DNA of 64,000 nt from Ga0077548 sp035440445 (GCA_035440445.1 DAORMJ010000003.1:124001-188000), one strand, 5' to 3'. Positions 24,244 through 33,537 are shown, counted from the first letter of the stretch. A program made the numbers and translations. The notes: a model not told the origin generated them from the sequence alone.

Positions 24244-26025
24244 TTATCCACCGCGATTGCTATAGGGCGCCTGACCGTCGGTTGAAGGATGGTCGGCGTC
24301 TTGCTTAGCCTTGCGGGCAAGATGAACCTTGAGCGCGGTGATCTCGTCGGGCGGCAAGCGACGAACGCCGGTTACCGCCAGCCATGCATCGACGTAGTGC
24401 TCAGGCGCATAGACGTGACCAACCCCCATCGGGGTTTTGGTCGAGAACACCATATCCACCGCCAGTTGCAGCATGGTTACGATCGGATACCAACGCAGCT
24501 CCGGCGACACGTCGGGACCGCGCGGCGCATTCATCCAGTCGGGGCGGCGAAATGCATCCTGATAGCTGAACAGAACGATCGCATCGCTGGCGTACTGCAA
24601 ATAGACCACGCGCAGAGGTCCCCACGGCGTATCGGACGGGACCACCGGTCCGTTCTGATTCATGAATCGGACAATGCTGCTGTCGCGGAAGATGGGGAGC
24701 CATGCCGGGGAAACGGGGTTTCGGTTGGCTGTTACATGGCGCCAGATGCGGTTTGCGAACGGCGGCCCGCTCCAGAGCGCTCCGTGAATGGGATCGCCGA
24801 TGGTTTCGAAAAGCTGAAACGATCGCTCTGAATTGAACGAGCCAAGGCTCAAGCCATGCAAATAGAGTTTTGGGCGCTTTTCCCTCGGTAGTGTTGCCCA
24901 GTATCCGTAGATCGCCGAAAACAAGGCGGTTGCGGATTCATTGCCGTATTCGGGTTGTACGAGCAGCGACAGGGGGCTGCTCAAATATGAGTACTGAACG
25001 GCGACGCTCGCGATATTGCCGTCGTGCAGATATTCGACAGGCGTCATCGCCGAAGGATCGACCCAGCCGGTGCCAGTCGGTGTGATCACGACAAGAACCG
25101 CGCGGTCGAATCCGCCCTGCCGTTTCAGTTCTTCGAGCGCGAGAGCGGCACGCTGTTTCGCTGTTTCAGCCCCGCGCAGGCCCACGTAAACCCGGATCAG
25201 TTCTTGCGCCGCGCGTTTCGTGAAAGCGCTGATCTCCTGCGCGGAAGGGCCGAGCGCCACAAATTCGCGGCCGGCGCGGCCGAGTTCTTCCCATCGCACG
25301 AGCGAGGCAGCGCTTCCGGTCTTGCCTTCTTCAGTCGGCCGCGGGCGCTCAGGTTCGATCAATGCATCCAGCTGACGATAGGATGAATCGAGTGCGCCAA
25401 GAATCGAGTGGAACAACAAGTTGTTGCCGATCGACCAGAAGAAGAAAGCAGCCAGAGTGAACGCAATCACGCTGGCGATGCGGCGCGGAATATATCTACC
25501 CATGCGCGCACTGAGAAAGCGTTTGAAGGCTGCAAACAGCCGCGTGAGCAGCAACAGGACGAAGAATACCAGCAGCGCAACGATGGTCAGCTTAATGGGA
25601 TGCGCAGTCTCGACAGGCGTCATATTCATGACGCTGCGGATCGAGTTCTGCCAACTCGCGCTCCTCGCAAGACAATAGAGTGCGACGCCCACGGCGAAAG
25701 CCGTCGTAATGATGCTTACGGTAAAGCGAACGCGATCCGAAGGCTCGGGAAGTTCGAGATAGCGCCAGAGCCAGCGCCAGAACACACCTAGCGCATAGCC
25801 GAGTGAGAAGCATCCGCCGGCGAGGACGCCTTGCATGAAGTAGGTCCTCGGGATCAGGGTTGGCGTCAGCGACGCGGCGAAGAACAGAAAGCCGAGAACG
25901 AGCCCAACGCCGGAGAGCGATCGAGCCCAGTTTTTTACCGCACCGAAGAAATCTTTGCGAAGGGCCGGGATCGAAAGCTGGCCTCGATCGCCAGGATTGG
26001 AATTCCCCTGCGGGCGTTTCATCGG
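24244..26025 (-). CDS. Membrane-anchored alpha/beta-hydrolase family protein
   Basis: 593 residues from the ATG at 26025; a longer TTG-started frame to 26082 adds residues of poor quality. The N-terminal half contains about five membrane helices (for example GVGLVLGFLFFAASLTPTLIP and LTIVALLVFFVLLLLTRLF). The C-terminal half is a serine hydrolase-like domain with LYLHGLSLGSFNS holding the GxSxG nucleophile and a late histidine in GVGHVYAPEHY. This two-part layout is that of the Abhydrolase_9 family (PF10081 with an N-terminal membrane domain). Substrate unknown. Confidence 0.85.
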   Translation of the reverse strand, partial: PMKRPQGNSNPGDRGQLSIPALRKDFFGAVKNWARSLSGVGLVLGFLFFAASLTPTLIPRTYFMQGVLAGGCFSLGYALGVFWRWLWRYLELPEPSDRVRFTVSIITTAFAVGVALYCLARSASWQNSIRSVMNMTPVETAHPIKLTIVALLVFFVLLLLTRLFAAFKRFLSARMGRYIPRRIASVIAFTLAAFFFWSIGNNLLFHSILGALDSSYRQLDALIEPERPRPTEEGKTGSAASLVRWEELGRAGREFVALGPSAQEISAFTKRAAQELIRVYVGLRGAETAKQRAALALEELKRQGGFDRAVLVVITPTGTGWVDPSAMTPVEYLHDGNIASVAVQYSYLSSPLSLLVQPEYGNESATALFSAIYGYWATLPREKRPKLYLHGLSLGSFNSERSFQLFETIGDPIHGALWSGPPFANRIWRHVTANRNPVSPAWLPIFRDSSIVRFMNQNGPVVPSDTPWGPLRVVYLQYASDAIVLFSYQDAFRRPDWMNAPRGPDVSPELRWYPIVTMLQLAVDMVFSTKTPMGVGHVYAPEHYVDAWLAVTGVRRLPPDEITALKVHLARKAKQDADHPSTDGQAPYSNRGG

Positions 26026-26251
26026 TGGCTCACAAGGGTCCAGGCGGGACCGCGCTCTGTTTGATGCGCGATCCAGCGACAATTACACGAGAGACGAAAT
26101 CCTGCCCTGTTCTGCAGGCTTTCGCCAATACATTTTGGAGGCCGAAGGTATGGATCGCACCCGCACGCCCAAAGCGTTTCCGTACCGCCGAAAGCGCAAA
26201 GCTGAACCGTCAGCCGCACCTGCGGCCTGAGGGAGACGAAAGGCGCGCGAA

Positions 26252-27301
26252 CTATCCCGGCACAATGCCTTCGCTGAGCCGCTGATCGACAACCTCAACC
26301 GTGCGGTCGATCTCGGCGTTGGGCATGCCGAGCTGATGCGAAATAAGCTTCACGAGCAGATCGACGCGCTCAATAAAGGGCGCGCCGGCGGCAACGGCGC
26401 GCGCGGCGGAAGAGGGCTTTAGGAGGCTTTCAGCGGCCTTCGCATATTTCTCGAACGGCACCTGATCCGCGGGGTCTGCGCCGAGCTTGCGCGCGATGCT
26501 GTCGACGTGATCATAGATCGATTTCGAAAGTGCGAGATCCTTGTGAACTGCGTCGCGGATGGACTGCGGCTCGCCCAAAGTGATGCAGCGGTAATTTCCG
26601 GTCAAAAGCATCGACCACTTCGCGAGCGGCACGAAAAGCGAGTCGTGAACTTTCAGTTTGACCGGGACGTCCTGTCCGTCGAGTGTTAGCGGCGAAATGT
26701 CCGCGTCCAGTTCGCGAAGCATCCGGTTGTGGCTTTCGTTGGCAAACACTGCTGCCTTGAAGTTAGTTGGCAGACCGACGTGCAGAACGTTCGCAGGTTC
26801 TTCCGGCGGCCGGAATGCCTGCGGGTCGGGAGAGCATAGCGAGACAAGCCCCGGTTCAAAGCGGTCCCAAACCTGTGCGTTGGTATAGGCCACGTCGAGA
26901 TCGAGTTTTGCCAGTGCCGGAATTCGCTTGAGATAAGGCAGCGGCGGCATGTTCATGATCGAGAGGCAAGGCAATTGCGCGACGGCGATCTTCACCATCA
27001 GCATGCGGATCGTATGGTTCGCGTATTGCGGCTCCTGCATCGCAAGGCAGGCCATGTCGTAGCGCGACACGTCGATGTTTTGCGGCGCCGCGGCGTCGAG
27101 CTTGCCGGGCAGGTCGCGCGAGAAAATCGAGCGATGCGAAGGCTCATCGCGCAGCTTCAGCCGCACCTCTGTGCCGTCACGGTTGATGAGGTCGGCGGTC
27201 TTCTGGCGGCAGACCAATGTTACGTTGTGGCCAGCCATCAAGAGCTTCGTAGCCAGCAAGGAGCCGTAAGAAGCTCCGAGGATCAGGATATTGCGAGGCA
27301 T
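26252..27301 (-). CDS. Ketopantoate reductase (PanE/ApbA)-like oxidoreductase
   Basis: 349 residues. The NAD(P)-binding N-terminus is NILILGASYGSLLATKLLMAGHNVTLVCR, a Rossmann motif with Ser where the third glycine region is often G-x-x-G. The C-terminal helical domain begins around KLKVHDSLFVPLAKWSMLLTGNYRC, with the lysine-containing helix expected for ApbA proteins. It is longer than classic PanE (about 300) and the catalytic Lys/Glu set cannot be confirmed by eye, so it may act on another 2-oxoacid. Single gene with its own start region. Confidence 0.75.
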   Translation of the reverse strand: MPRNILILGASYGSLLATKLLMAGHNVTLVCRQKTADLINRDGTEVRLKLRDEPSHRSIFSRDLPGKLDAAAPQNIDVSRYDMACLAMQEPQYANHTIRMLMVKIAVAQLPCLSIMNMPPLPYLKRIPALAKLDLDVAYTNAQVWDRFEPGLVSLCSPDPQAFRPPEEPANVLHVGLPTNFKAAVFANESHNRMLRELDADISPLTLDGQDVPVKLKVHDSLFVPLAKWSMLLTGNYRCITLGEPQSIRDAVHKDLALSKSIYDHVDSIARKLGADPADQVPFEKYAKAAESLLKPSSAARAVAAGAPFIERVDLLVKLISHQLGMPNAEIDRTVEVVDQRLSEGIVPG

Positions 27302-27428
27302 TTCGACCTTCTGTTGCTGCTACGTTTTCAGGGAGCGCTATAATCGTTTTCGCAATTGAAGCGTCAAGCGCATCATTATTGCCAACTCCTATCGCCTCAT
27401 AGGACCGGCCACGTGCCCCGCATGGCGG

Positions 27429-29609
27429 TCAGTCGGTGCGGTGCTCCAGTTTATTCGCAAAGCCGAAGGCGAGTTCGGCGCCGTGGATGAACCGCGCCCG
27501 CTGCTTTTGGTAGCGTGGGTCCTGAAAGTTGCCCGGAAATGAGCGGATGTGCCGCAGCGTCGTGGGAGGCGACATGTTGAGCATGATCTCGACTTGCTCC
27601 GCCGCTTTCTTGCGGTCGCCGCGCAGACCGTGGATCGCGGCAACGAATTGGTGGTTTCTCGGGATGTTGGGTCCGAGTTCGATCGCGCGATAAAACCATG
27701 CCAGCGCCGCGTCATCGCGTTCGAGATAGAAGTTGGCCATTCCGGCGATCGTCGCCCAAATGCAATTCGCCGGATTTCGGGGGTTCAGCCGGATCGCCTT
27801 TCTGATCAAGGGCTCGGTCTCTTCGAACCGGCCGAGCAGCATCTTGGCAAAGCCGATTTGCGCGAAGGTCGATGCATTGTTCGGTTCAAGCTGCAGCGTG
27901 CGTTCGAATGCGGCGAGCGACTCGTCGTTTCGTCCCTGAAGCCTTCTCACCAGCCCAAGCGTAAAATGAGCGCCCGGATCTTCAGGGTCGAGTTCGAGGG
28001 CTTCGAGCGTGAGCTTTTCGGCGTGACGAATACTTTCCTTGAGGTTTGCCCGCCGCACATTGGCGATCTCGATGATGAGGTATTGCCCGAGCAACGCGCG
28101 CGCGCGCACCGACTGGGGGTTGACGCGTAGCGCTTCGGAAAAGAAGTGACCGGCCTTGGGGTCCAACCGGCCGCACAAGGTCGTATTCATGATGCTGTTG
28201 CCCTGTCGTATGAGCGCCATCGCCTCCGGCGGCTCGTCCGCGGCGCGCCGCGTCTTGATTCGCTCCACGCGACGCTCGATGCGCCGCCCGATGGCAATGG
28301 AAATCTCGTCCGCGATCAGGTTCGAAGCCTCTTGCTTGAGCTCGAAGCGGCCGGACCATAGTTCGATTCCGGTCTTCCCATCGAGTAATTTCGGATAGAT
28401 CAACTCGCGATCGTTCTCGCGCTGAACGGCTCCGGTGACGACATATTTTACATCGAGCTCTCTCGCGACCGATTGAACGGAAGATTGGTTCGCTTCGTAG
28501 GCCCGCGTCGTCTGATGGGAAATTACAGTCAGTGGAGGCGATAGACCGAGCTCCCGTGCAATGCCTGCAACGAGATATTCTGCCTGCTCTCGTAGCTCAG
28601 GACTGGAAGGGGTCGTTGAAAAGGGCAGCACCGCAATCGAATGAGAAGTTTCGTCGAGCGGCTCGCGCTCCACGCTGGCGGGGAGAATCTCGGAAAGGAG
28701 GCGGCGATCTTTCTCGCCCTGTCCCCATTCGATCCAGATGCCTGCGAGGATAAGTGCGGAGACGACGAGAATGCCCGATATCGCGACAAGTCGTGTAGTG
28801 AAGGCCGTTGCGGTTGGCGCGCGGGAGGCGGCGGCTGCTGACTTATTTTCTTGCGCTTTGGGAGAAGCGGCGACCGGTTCGGCAGGCGTGAAGTCGCTGC
28901 CAGCCGCACGGATCTGACTTACCAGAAAGAGGGTCTCGGCTTCCGGCTCGACGTCGAGTTCGCTGCGAAGCAGAGAGCGGAATTCCTCGAAGCGCGTTAG
29001 CGCACGCGCCCGCCCGTGAAGTTCCATTTCGAGCGCAAGGATTTGCCGCTGCGTTCTTTCATTGAAAGGATCAATGACGAGAAGACGATTGGCGGCCGAA
29101 AGAGCCTCGCGAGATTTCGACTGCTGCTTCAGGAGCTCGATCAGCCGCGCCAGCCCGCCCGCCGCGGCCTCGCTGTAATGACGCTGCTCCGCCGCAAGCC
29201 AGTCGTCGAACTCTGGTTCAGACAGGCGCAAATCCGCGCCCAGCGGTCCGCGATAAAGCTCCGTGAACGCCAGCAACCCGGCCTCGCCGGACGCATGCTC
29301 CAGTTCCGCGAAGCGGTCGATATCGATCTCGAAGAGGGCCCGGTTGAGTTTCACCGAGTCTTTTGTCGTGAGCAGGGAGTCCTGTCCGAAAGCCGCCCGG
29401 ATATCGGTCAACGCCTGGCGGAGGTTCTGCTTGGCAAGCTTCTCGTCATTTTCCGGCCAGAGCATCGACGCCAGATAGTCTCGGGAACTTCCGTTCGGGC
29501 GTGATGCCAGCAGGAGAATGAGCGCGCGCGCCTTGCGCGATCGAAGGGTGATGACATCGCCTGAATCATTTGCGGCATCAAAACCGCCAAGAAATCGAAC
29601 TGCAAACAC
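27429..29609 (-). CDS. Membrane-anchored SARP/BTAD transcriptional regulator with TPR tail
   Basis: 726 residues, GTG start. Residues 1-95 are an OmpR-type winged helix (FAVRFLGGF...ITLRSRKARALILLLA...RDYLASMLWPE), and 96-235 the bacterial activator domain (FDDWLAAEQRHY...ALEMELHGR). A single membrane helix follows at 272-294. The part beyond, presumably periplasmic, holds a TolB-N/FlgO-like segment (SIAVLPFSTTPSSPELREQAEYLVAGIARELG...YVVTGAVQR, about 321-445), then TPR repeats to about 700 (LTLEALELDPEDPGAHFTLG, ERTLQLEPNNASTFAQIG). This is a CadC-like one-component membrane sensor in topology. Ligand and targets unknown. Confidence 0.85.
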   Translation of the reverse strand: MFAVRFLGGFDAANDSGDVITLRSRKARALILLLASRPNGSSRDYLASMLWPENDEKLAKQNLRQALTDIRAAFGQDSLLTTKDSVKLNRALFEIDIDRFAELEHASGEAGLLAFTELYRGPLGADLRLSEPEFDDWLAAEQRHYSEAAAGGLARLIELLKQQSKSREALSAANRLLVIDPFNERTQRQILALEMELHGRARALTRFEEFRSLLRSELDVEPEAETLFLVSQIRAAGSDFTPAEPVAASPKAQENKSAAAASRAPTATAFTTRLVAISGILVVSALILAGIWIEWGQGEKDRRLLSEILPASVEREPLDETSHSIAVLPFSTTPSSPELREQAEYLVAGIARELGLSPPLTVISHQTTRAYEANQSSVQSVARELDVKYVVTGAVQRENDRELIYPKLLDGKTGIELWSGRFELKQEASNLIADEISIAIGRRIERRVERIKTRRAADEPPEAMALIRQGNSIMNTTLCGRLDPKAGHFFSEALRVNPQSVRARALLGQYLIIEIANVRRANLKESIRHAEKLTLEALELDPEDPGAHFTLGLVRRLQGRNDESLAAFERTLQLEPNNASTFAQIGFAKMLLGRFEETEPLIRKAIRLNPRNPANCIWATIAGMANFYLERDDAALAWFYRAIELGPNIPRNHQFVAAIHGLRGDRKKAAEQVEIMLNMSPPTTLRHIRSFPGNFQDPRYQKQRARFIHGAELAFGFANKLEHRTD

Positions 29610-29671
29610 AAGAGCCGCCGTAAAAATGAAGTGAAAACAATAATTTGCCGACGATTGCGCCGGCCGAACAT

Positions 29672-29694
29672 ATTACCTATCAATCGGCGGTAAT
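29672..29694. promoter_or_regulatory. Inverted repeat in the divergent SARP/LuxR-type intergenic region
   Basis: ATTACC and GGTAAT are reverse complements with an 11-base spacer, in the 178-base gap between two divergent regulator genes. A TATAAA at 29711-29716 may be a -10 for the plus-strand gene. Operator role is a guess from position. Confidence 0.25.
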
Positions 29695-29787
29695 AAGTTA
29701 CCTTGGTGCCTATAAAGGTTCGCTGCTCCTTTGTCCTTTGACGCCATGTTGACGGCGCTCTGACGGCCCGCACGTAAGCCTAATGAA

Positions 29788-30426
29788 ATGTCGGGCAGTG
29801 AAGCAAGGAATCGAAGCGAAGTGGCCGCCACCTGGAGCGCAAGTCTCGAGGATGCGAACTATTATCTTGGACTGCTCGATGCGCTAGGCTTGATGGGGCT
29901 TCCAGGCATGGTTCTTTCTTCCGGCTTCAAAAAGCTCGCAGCGAACAAGCAGTTCCAGTCGCTGTGGAAATGCGCACGAGGCGCTTCAGCGCATTTTTCC
30001 TTCGCCGATGCCGAAAGCGATGCAAAGCTCGCTGACGCGCTGTCCAAGGTTGTTGCGCCCGAACAGGTTGCTTGGCCGATAACGATTGCAGTGCACAACG
30101 TCGAAATCAATCGCCCTATGGCAATCTATGTGTGGGCCGTGCGTAGTCCGGCGCAGCGGGAATACGTGGCGCTGATTTCCGCCCACCAGTTCGGCAAACG
30201 ACGCGCGCCGACGGAAGAGTTGCTCCGCGCCATGTTCGGTCTTACCCGGGCGGAAGCCAAAGTGGCACGTTCGATCGGCGACGGTGAGGCGATTGCTGCA
30301 ATTGCAGCACGCTCGGCGCTTTCCCGCGAAACGATCCGGACGCAAGTGGCGAGCGTATTGTCGAAGACCGGAACCAGCCGCCAGACTGAACTTGCACTCG
30401 GCGTGTCCAATCTCGGCTTGCCGTAG
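29788..30426 (+). CDS. LuxR-type helix-turn-helix regulator
   Basis: 212 residues. The C-terminal 60 residues are a GerE/LuxR HTH: FGLTRAEAKVARSIGDGEAIAAIAARSALSRETIRTQVASVLSKTGTSRQTELA, with the usual LT-x-AE start and the SRETIRTQVASVL recognition helix. The N-terminal 140 residues do not match an autoinducer-binding or receiver domain that I recognise; they are mixed alpha/beta and might be PAS-like. It is divergent from the SARP-type regulator, and the pair may form a local circuit. No cognate synthase is nearby. Confidence 0.85.
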   Translation: MSGSEARNRSEVAATWSASLEDANYYLGLLDALGLMGLPGMVLSSGFKKLAANKQFQSLWKCARGASAHFSFADAESDAKLADALSKVVAPEQVAWPITIAVHNVEINRPMAIYVWAVRSPAQREYVALISAHQFGKRRAPTEELLRAMFGLTRAEAKVARSIGDGEAIAAIAARSALSRETIRTQVASVLSKTGTSRQTELALGVSNLGLP

Positions 30427-30757
30427 CAAAATCCGCATCCGGCATTCCGGAAGTTCGGTTTCACATGGAGCACCGGCGAAAGTCGCTCGCCGCTTTTTGC
30501 CCGCATGTCCGGAAAGCCCTTGACGGAAAACCGAAATGACCGTGTGCTAGCATCTGGTTGTGTATCCGGGTTGCACCGGGTGCAGCCCAAAAAATAAGCG
30601 GTCTCCGGGCGGTTTGCGGGGAAGCGAGGGAGAAGCTTTCCACACGACTCTCGGAAAAAACACGTGTTCGGCGGAAAAGCTGCGGCAGCACAGCAGATTT
30701 TCGGCTGGAGCTACGTCATAGCCGACGATACTAAATGCAGGGGTGGGTTTGCAGCGT
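30427..30757. other. Intergenic tract upstream of the branched-chain-type ABC operon
   Basis: 331 bases with no gene. It contains a strong hairpin at 30568-30588 and presumably the promoter of the livG-type operon, for which no clear consensus -35/-10 pair could be picked by eye. Confidence 0.5.
30568..30588 (+). promoter_or_regulatory. Stable hairpin in the leader of the ABC operon
   Basis: GGGTTGCAC and GTGCAGCCC pair (one G-T) with a 3-base loop CGG. On the plus strand it is followed by A-runs rather than T's, so it is not a standard terminator. It may be a leader structure of the operon that starts at 30758 or the 3' hairpin of the LuxR-type gene. Confidence 0.3.
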
Positions 30758-31513
30758 ATGAATGACAAGTACGTTCTTGAAACGGAAAATCTGACCAAGG
30801 AATTTGCAGGCTTCGTCGCGGTGAGCGACGTCAATCTGAAAGTGGAGCGCGGTACGATCCACGCGCTGATCGGTCCAAACGGAGCCGGCAAGACGACCTG
30901 CTTCAATCTCCTGACCAAGTTTCTGACGCCGACCCGCGGCTCCATCAAATATAATGGGCGCGACATCACCCAGCTTCGGCCAGCCGATATTGCGCGGCTC
31001 GGCGTCGTTCGTTCTTTCCAGATTTCCGCGGTCTTCCCGAATCTGACGGTGCTTGAAAACGTACGCATCGCGCTTCAACGCAAGCGCGGCGGCTCCTTCG
31101 ACTTCTGGCGGCCTGCGGCCGTGTTAAGCGTTTATAACGAGCGCGCCCGCTCGCTCATCAACGATGTAGGCCTTTCTGCATTCGAAAATGTGCCTGCGGT
31201 CGAACTCCCTTATGGCCGCAAGCGCGCGCTGGAAATCGCGACTACGCTAGCGCTCGATCCTGAAATGATGCTGCTCGACGAGCCGACAGCCGGCATGGGC
31301 CACGAGGACATCGACCGGATCGCGGCGCTAATCAAAACGGTTTCCGCGAACCGCACTGTATTGATGGTCGAGCATAACCTGAGCGTCGTCTCCAACCTTT
31401 CGAACAAGATCACAGTCCTGACCCGCGGGCGCGTGCTCGCGGAAGGCGACTACAAGACCGTCTCTGAAAACCCGCAAGTGCGCGAAGCCTATATGGGGAC
31501 CGGCCATGCTTGA
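30758..31513 (+). CDS. livG: Branched-chain-type ABC transporter ATP-binding protein, LivG type
   Basis: 251 residues from the ATG at 30758; a GTG at 30743 is an alternative. Walker A GPNGAGKTT, ABC signature region LPYGRKRALEIA (degenerate LSGGQ, as usual for LivG), Walker B MMLLDEPTAGM, and switch MVEHNLSVV. The LivG-type C-terminal extension VSENPQVREAYMGTGHA is present. It is the first gene of a complete five-gene importer (ATPases, binding protein, two permeases) and overlaps livF by 8 bases. The substrate is probably an aromatic or dicarboxylic acid rather than leucine, judging from the CoA-transferase and thiolase genes behind it. Confidence 0.9.
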   Translation: MNDKYVLETENLTKEFAGFVAVSDVNLKVERGTIHALIGPNGAGKTTCFNLLTKFLTPTRGSIKYNGRDITQLRPADIARLGVVRSFQISAVFPNLTVLENVRIALQRKRGGSFDFWRPAAVLSVYNERARSLINDVGLSAFENVPAVELPYGRKRALEIATTLALDPEMMLLDEPTAGMGHEDIDRIAALIKTVSANRTVLMVEHNLSVVSNLSNKITVLTRGRVLAEGDYKTVSENPQVREAYMGTGHA

Positions 31514-32222
31514 TCGCCCTTCCGGCCCGCTGCTCGATATCCGCGATCTGCACGCCTGGTATGGCGAGTCGCACATTCTTCATGGTGCAACGCTGCACGT
31601 GAACGAAGGCGAGGTCGTCACCCTTCTTGGCCGCAACGGCGCCGGCAAGACCACCACCATGAAGTCGATCATGGGGATCGTCGGCAAGCGGACGGGCTCA
31701 GTGAAGTTCGAAGGCCGCGAATTGATTGGATCGTCATCGGACGCGATCGCGAAAGCCGGCATCGCATTTTGCCCCGAGGAGCGGGGTATCTTCGCTTCCC
31801 TCGACGTCGAGGAGAACTTGATGCTGCCGCCGCAGGTGCGGCCGGGCGGGCTGAGCCGCGACCAGATTTTCGAACTCTTCCCGAACCTTCGCGAGCGCCT
31901 GCGCAGCCAGGGCACCAAACTATCCGGCGGCGAACAGCAGATGCTCGCGATCGGACGCATTCTGCGCACGGGCGCGCGCCTGTTGCTGCTCGATGAGCCG
32001 ACCGAAGGATTGGCGCCGGTTATCATTCAGCAGATCGGCAACACCATCCGCAAATTGAAGGAGCAGGGCTTCACCATCCTGCTGGTCGAACAGAATTTCC
32101 GCTTCGCATCCACCGTCGCGGACCGTTACTACATCATGGAACACGGAAAAATCGTGGAGCAGTTCGCCAACGCCGAACTGAACAAAAAGCTCGAGACGTT
32201 GCACGAATATCTGGGTGTCTAA
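31506..32222 (+). CDS. livF: Branched-chain-type ABC transporter ATP-binding protein, LivF type
   Basis: 238 residues. Walker A GRNGAGKTT, ABC signature LSGGEQQM, Walker B LLLLDEPTEGLAP and switch LVEQNFRFA; the EGLAP and VEQN pieces are characteristic of LivF. The C-terminus ends in ETLHEYLGV, the typical LivF tail. Pairs with the LivG-type ATPase just upstream, which it overlaps by 8 bases. A hairpin at 32225-32246 follows its stop, before the binding-protein gene. Confidence 0.93.
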   Translation: MLDRPSGPLLDIRDLHAWYGESHILHGATLHVNEGEVVTLLGRNGAGKTTTMKSIMGIVGKRTGSVKFEGRELIGSSSDAIAKAGIAFCPEERGIFASLDVEENLMLPPQVRPGGLSRDQIFELFPNLRERLRSQGTKLSGGEQQMLAIGRILRTGARLLLLDEPTEGLAPVIIQQIGNTIRKLKEQGFTILLVEQNFRFASTVADRYYIMEHGKIVEQFANAELNKKLETLHEYLGV

Positions 32223-32224
32223 GG

Positions 32225-32246
32225 CAGCCGCCGCTAATGGCGGCTG
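32225..32246 (+). promoter_or_regulatory. Hairpin between livF and the binding-protein gene
   Basis: CAGCCGCC (32225-32232) and GGCGGCTG (32239-32246) form an 8-base stem with a GCTAAT loop, starting two bases after the livF stop. No T-tract follows. Such hairpins often stabilise transcripts or lower read-through so that the binding protein is made at a different level. Confidence 0.45.
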
Positions 32247-32265
32247 ACAAAGGGAGGTTAATAAT

Positions 32266-33474
32266 ATGAAGTTGCTACGAACTGCGATTGTCTCGGCGGC
32301 CGTGTTGTCCGCCGGCACTGCTTACGGGCAGATTTCAGACAACCTGATCAAGATCGGTGTTCTCTCCGACATGTCCGGTCTCTACGCCGATCTCGGCGGC
32401 CCCGGCTCGGTGCTTGCCGCGCGGCTCGCGGTCGAGGATTTCAAGGCCAAGGAAAAAGGCCTCAATGTCGAAATCATCGGCGGCGATCACCAGAACAAGC
32501 CGGACATCGGCTCCAACCTGACGCGCACCTGGATCGACACCGACAAGGTCGACGTGATCGTCGACGTGCCGAACTCTGGCGTCGCCCTCGCGGTCGCCGA
32601 GATCGTGCGCGACAAGAACAAGGTGTTCCTTGCGAACGGCCCGGCTTCGTCGGATCTCACCGGCTCCAAGTGCACGCCCAACAACATTCACTGGACCTAC
32701 GATACGTGGGCACTGGCGAACGGCACCGGCAATGCGATCGTGAAAACCGGTGGCAAGACCTGGTTCTTCCTGACCGCGGACTATGCGTTCGGTCACGCGC
32801 TTGAGCGCGACACCTCGGCAGTCGTGACGAAGAACGGCGGCAAGGTCGTCGGCGTCGTCCGTCATCCGCTGAACACGCAGGACTTCTCCTCGTTCCTGCT
32901 GCAGGCGCAGTCGTCCAAGGCGCAGATCATCGGTCTGTCGAATGCGGGCGGCGACACCATCAACTCGATCAAGCAGGCGGCCGAATTCGGCATCGTCTCC
33001 GGCGGCCAGAACCTCGCCGGTCTTCTCGTCTTCCTGACCGACGTGCATGCACTCGGCCTGAAGACCGCGCAGGGCCTGATCTTCACCGAAGCGTGGTACT
33101 GGGACATGAATGACGCCAACCGCGCCTTCGCCAAGCGCTTCGCCGCGCAGAACGGCGGCAAGTATCCGACCATGATCCACGCCGGCGTCTATGCTTCCGT
33201 CACGCACTACCTCAAGGCCGTGCATGCGCTGAAGAGCGATGACGGCAAGGCGGTCGTTGCCAAGATGAAGGAAATGCCGACCGACGATCCGCTTTTCGGC
33301 AAGGGCACGATCCGCGCCGACGGCCGCAAGATCCACGACATGTATCTCTTCGAAGTGAAGAAGCCCGAAGAGTCGAAGGCCCCGTGGGACTACTACAAGC
33401 TGCGCGCCACCATTCCGGCGGCCGAAGCATTCCGTCCGCTGAACGAAGGCAACTGCCCGCTCGTCAAGGGCTGA
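32266..33474 (+). CDS. Periplasmic substrate-binding protein of the LivJ/HAAT type
   Basis: 402 residues with a signal peptide (MKLLRTAIVSAAVLSAGTAYG, cleavage before QIS). Peripla_BP_6 features: IKIGVLSDMSGLYADLGGPGS at the start, AARLAVEDFKAKEKG, and NKVFLANGPASSDLTG around the ligand cleft. GGGAGG lies 9 bases before the ATG. Closest in style to the subgroup that serves aromatic acids and amides rather than leucine, but specificity is inferred. It is bracketed by two hairpins, which suggests a separately tuned level of this subunit. Confidence 0.9.
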   Translation: MKLLRTAIVSAAVLSAGTAYGQISDNLIKIGVLSDMSGLYADLGGPGSVLAARLAVEDFKAKEKGLNVEIIGGDHQNKPDIGSNLTRTWIDTDKVDVIVDVPNSGVALAVAEIVRDKNKVFLANGPASSDLTGSKCTPNNIHWTYDTWALANGTGNAIVKTGGKTWFFLTADYAFGHALERDTSAVVTKNGGKVVGVVRHPLNTQDFSSFLLQAQSSKAQIIGLSNAGGDTINSIKQAAEFGIVSGGQNLAGLLVFLTDVHALGLKTAQGLIFTEAWYWDMNDANRAFAKRFAAQNGGKYPTMIHAGVYASVTHYLKAVHALKSDDGKAVVAKMKEMPTDDPLFGKGTIRADGRKIHDMYLFEVKKPEESKAPWDYYKLRATIPAAEAFRPLNEGNCPLVKG

Positions 33475-33496
33475 TCCTTACTCACCGCAATCGGAA

Positions 33497-33520
33497 GAGG
33501 GGCGGAGTAGTCCGCCCCTC
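33497..33520 (+). terminator. Strong hairpin after the binding-protein gene
   Basis: GAGGGGCGGA pairs perfectly with TCCGCCCCTC around a GTAG tetraloop, 22 bases after the stop codon and 17 bases before the livH start. No T-tract. Likely a partial terminator or 3' stabiliser that makes the binding protein more abundant than the permeases. Confidence 0.5.
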
Positions 33521-33537
33521 GATCCGGAGCCCTTCCC

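Noticed and set aside
32335..33336. 333-codon minus-strand frame
   Set aside because: Mirror of the binding-protein gene, low-quality composition and no family match.
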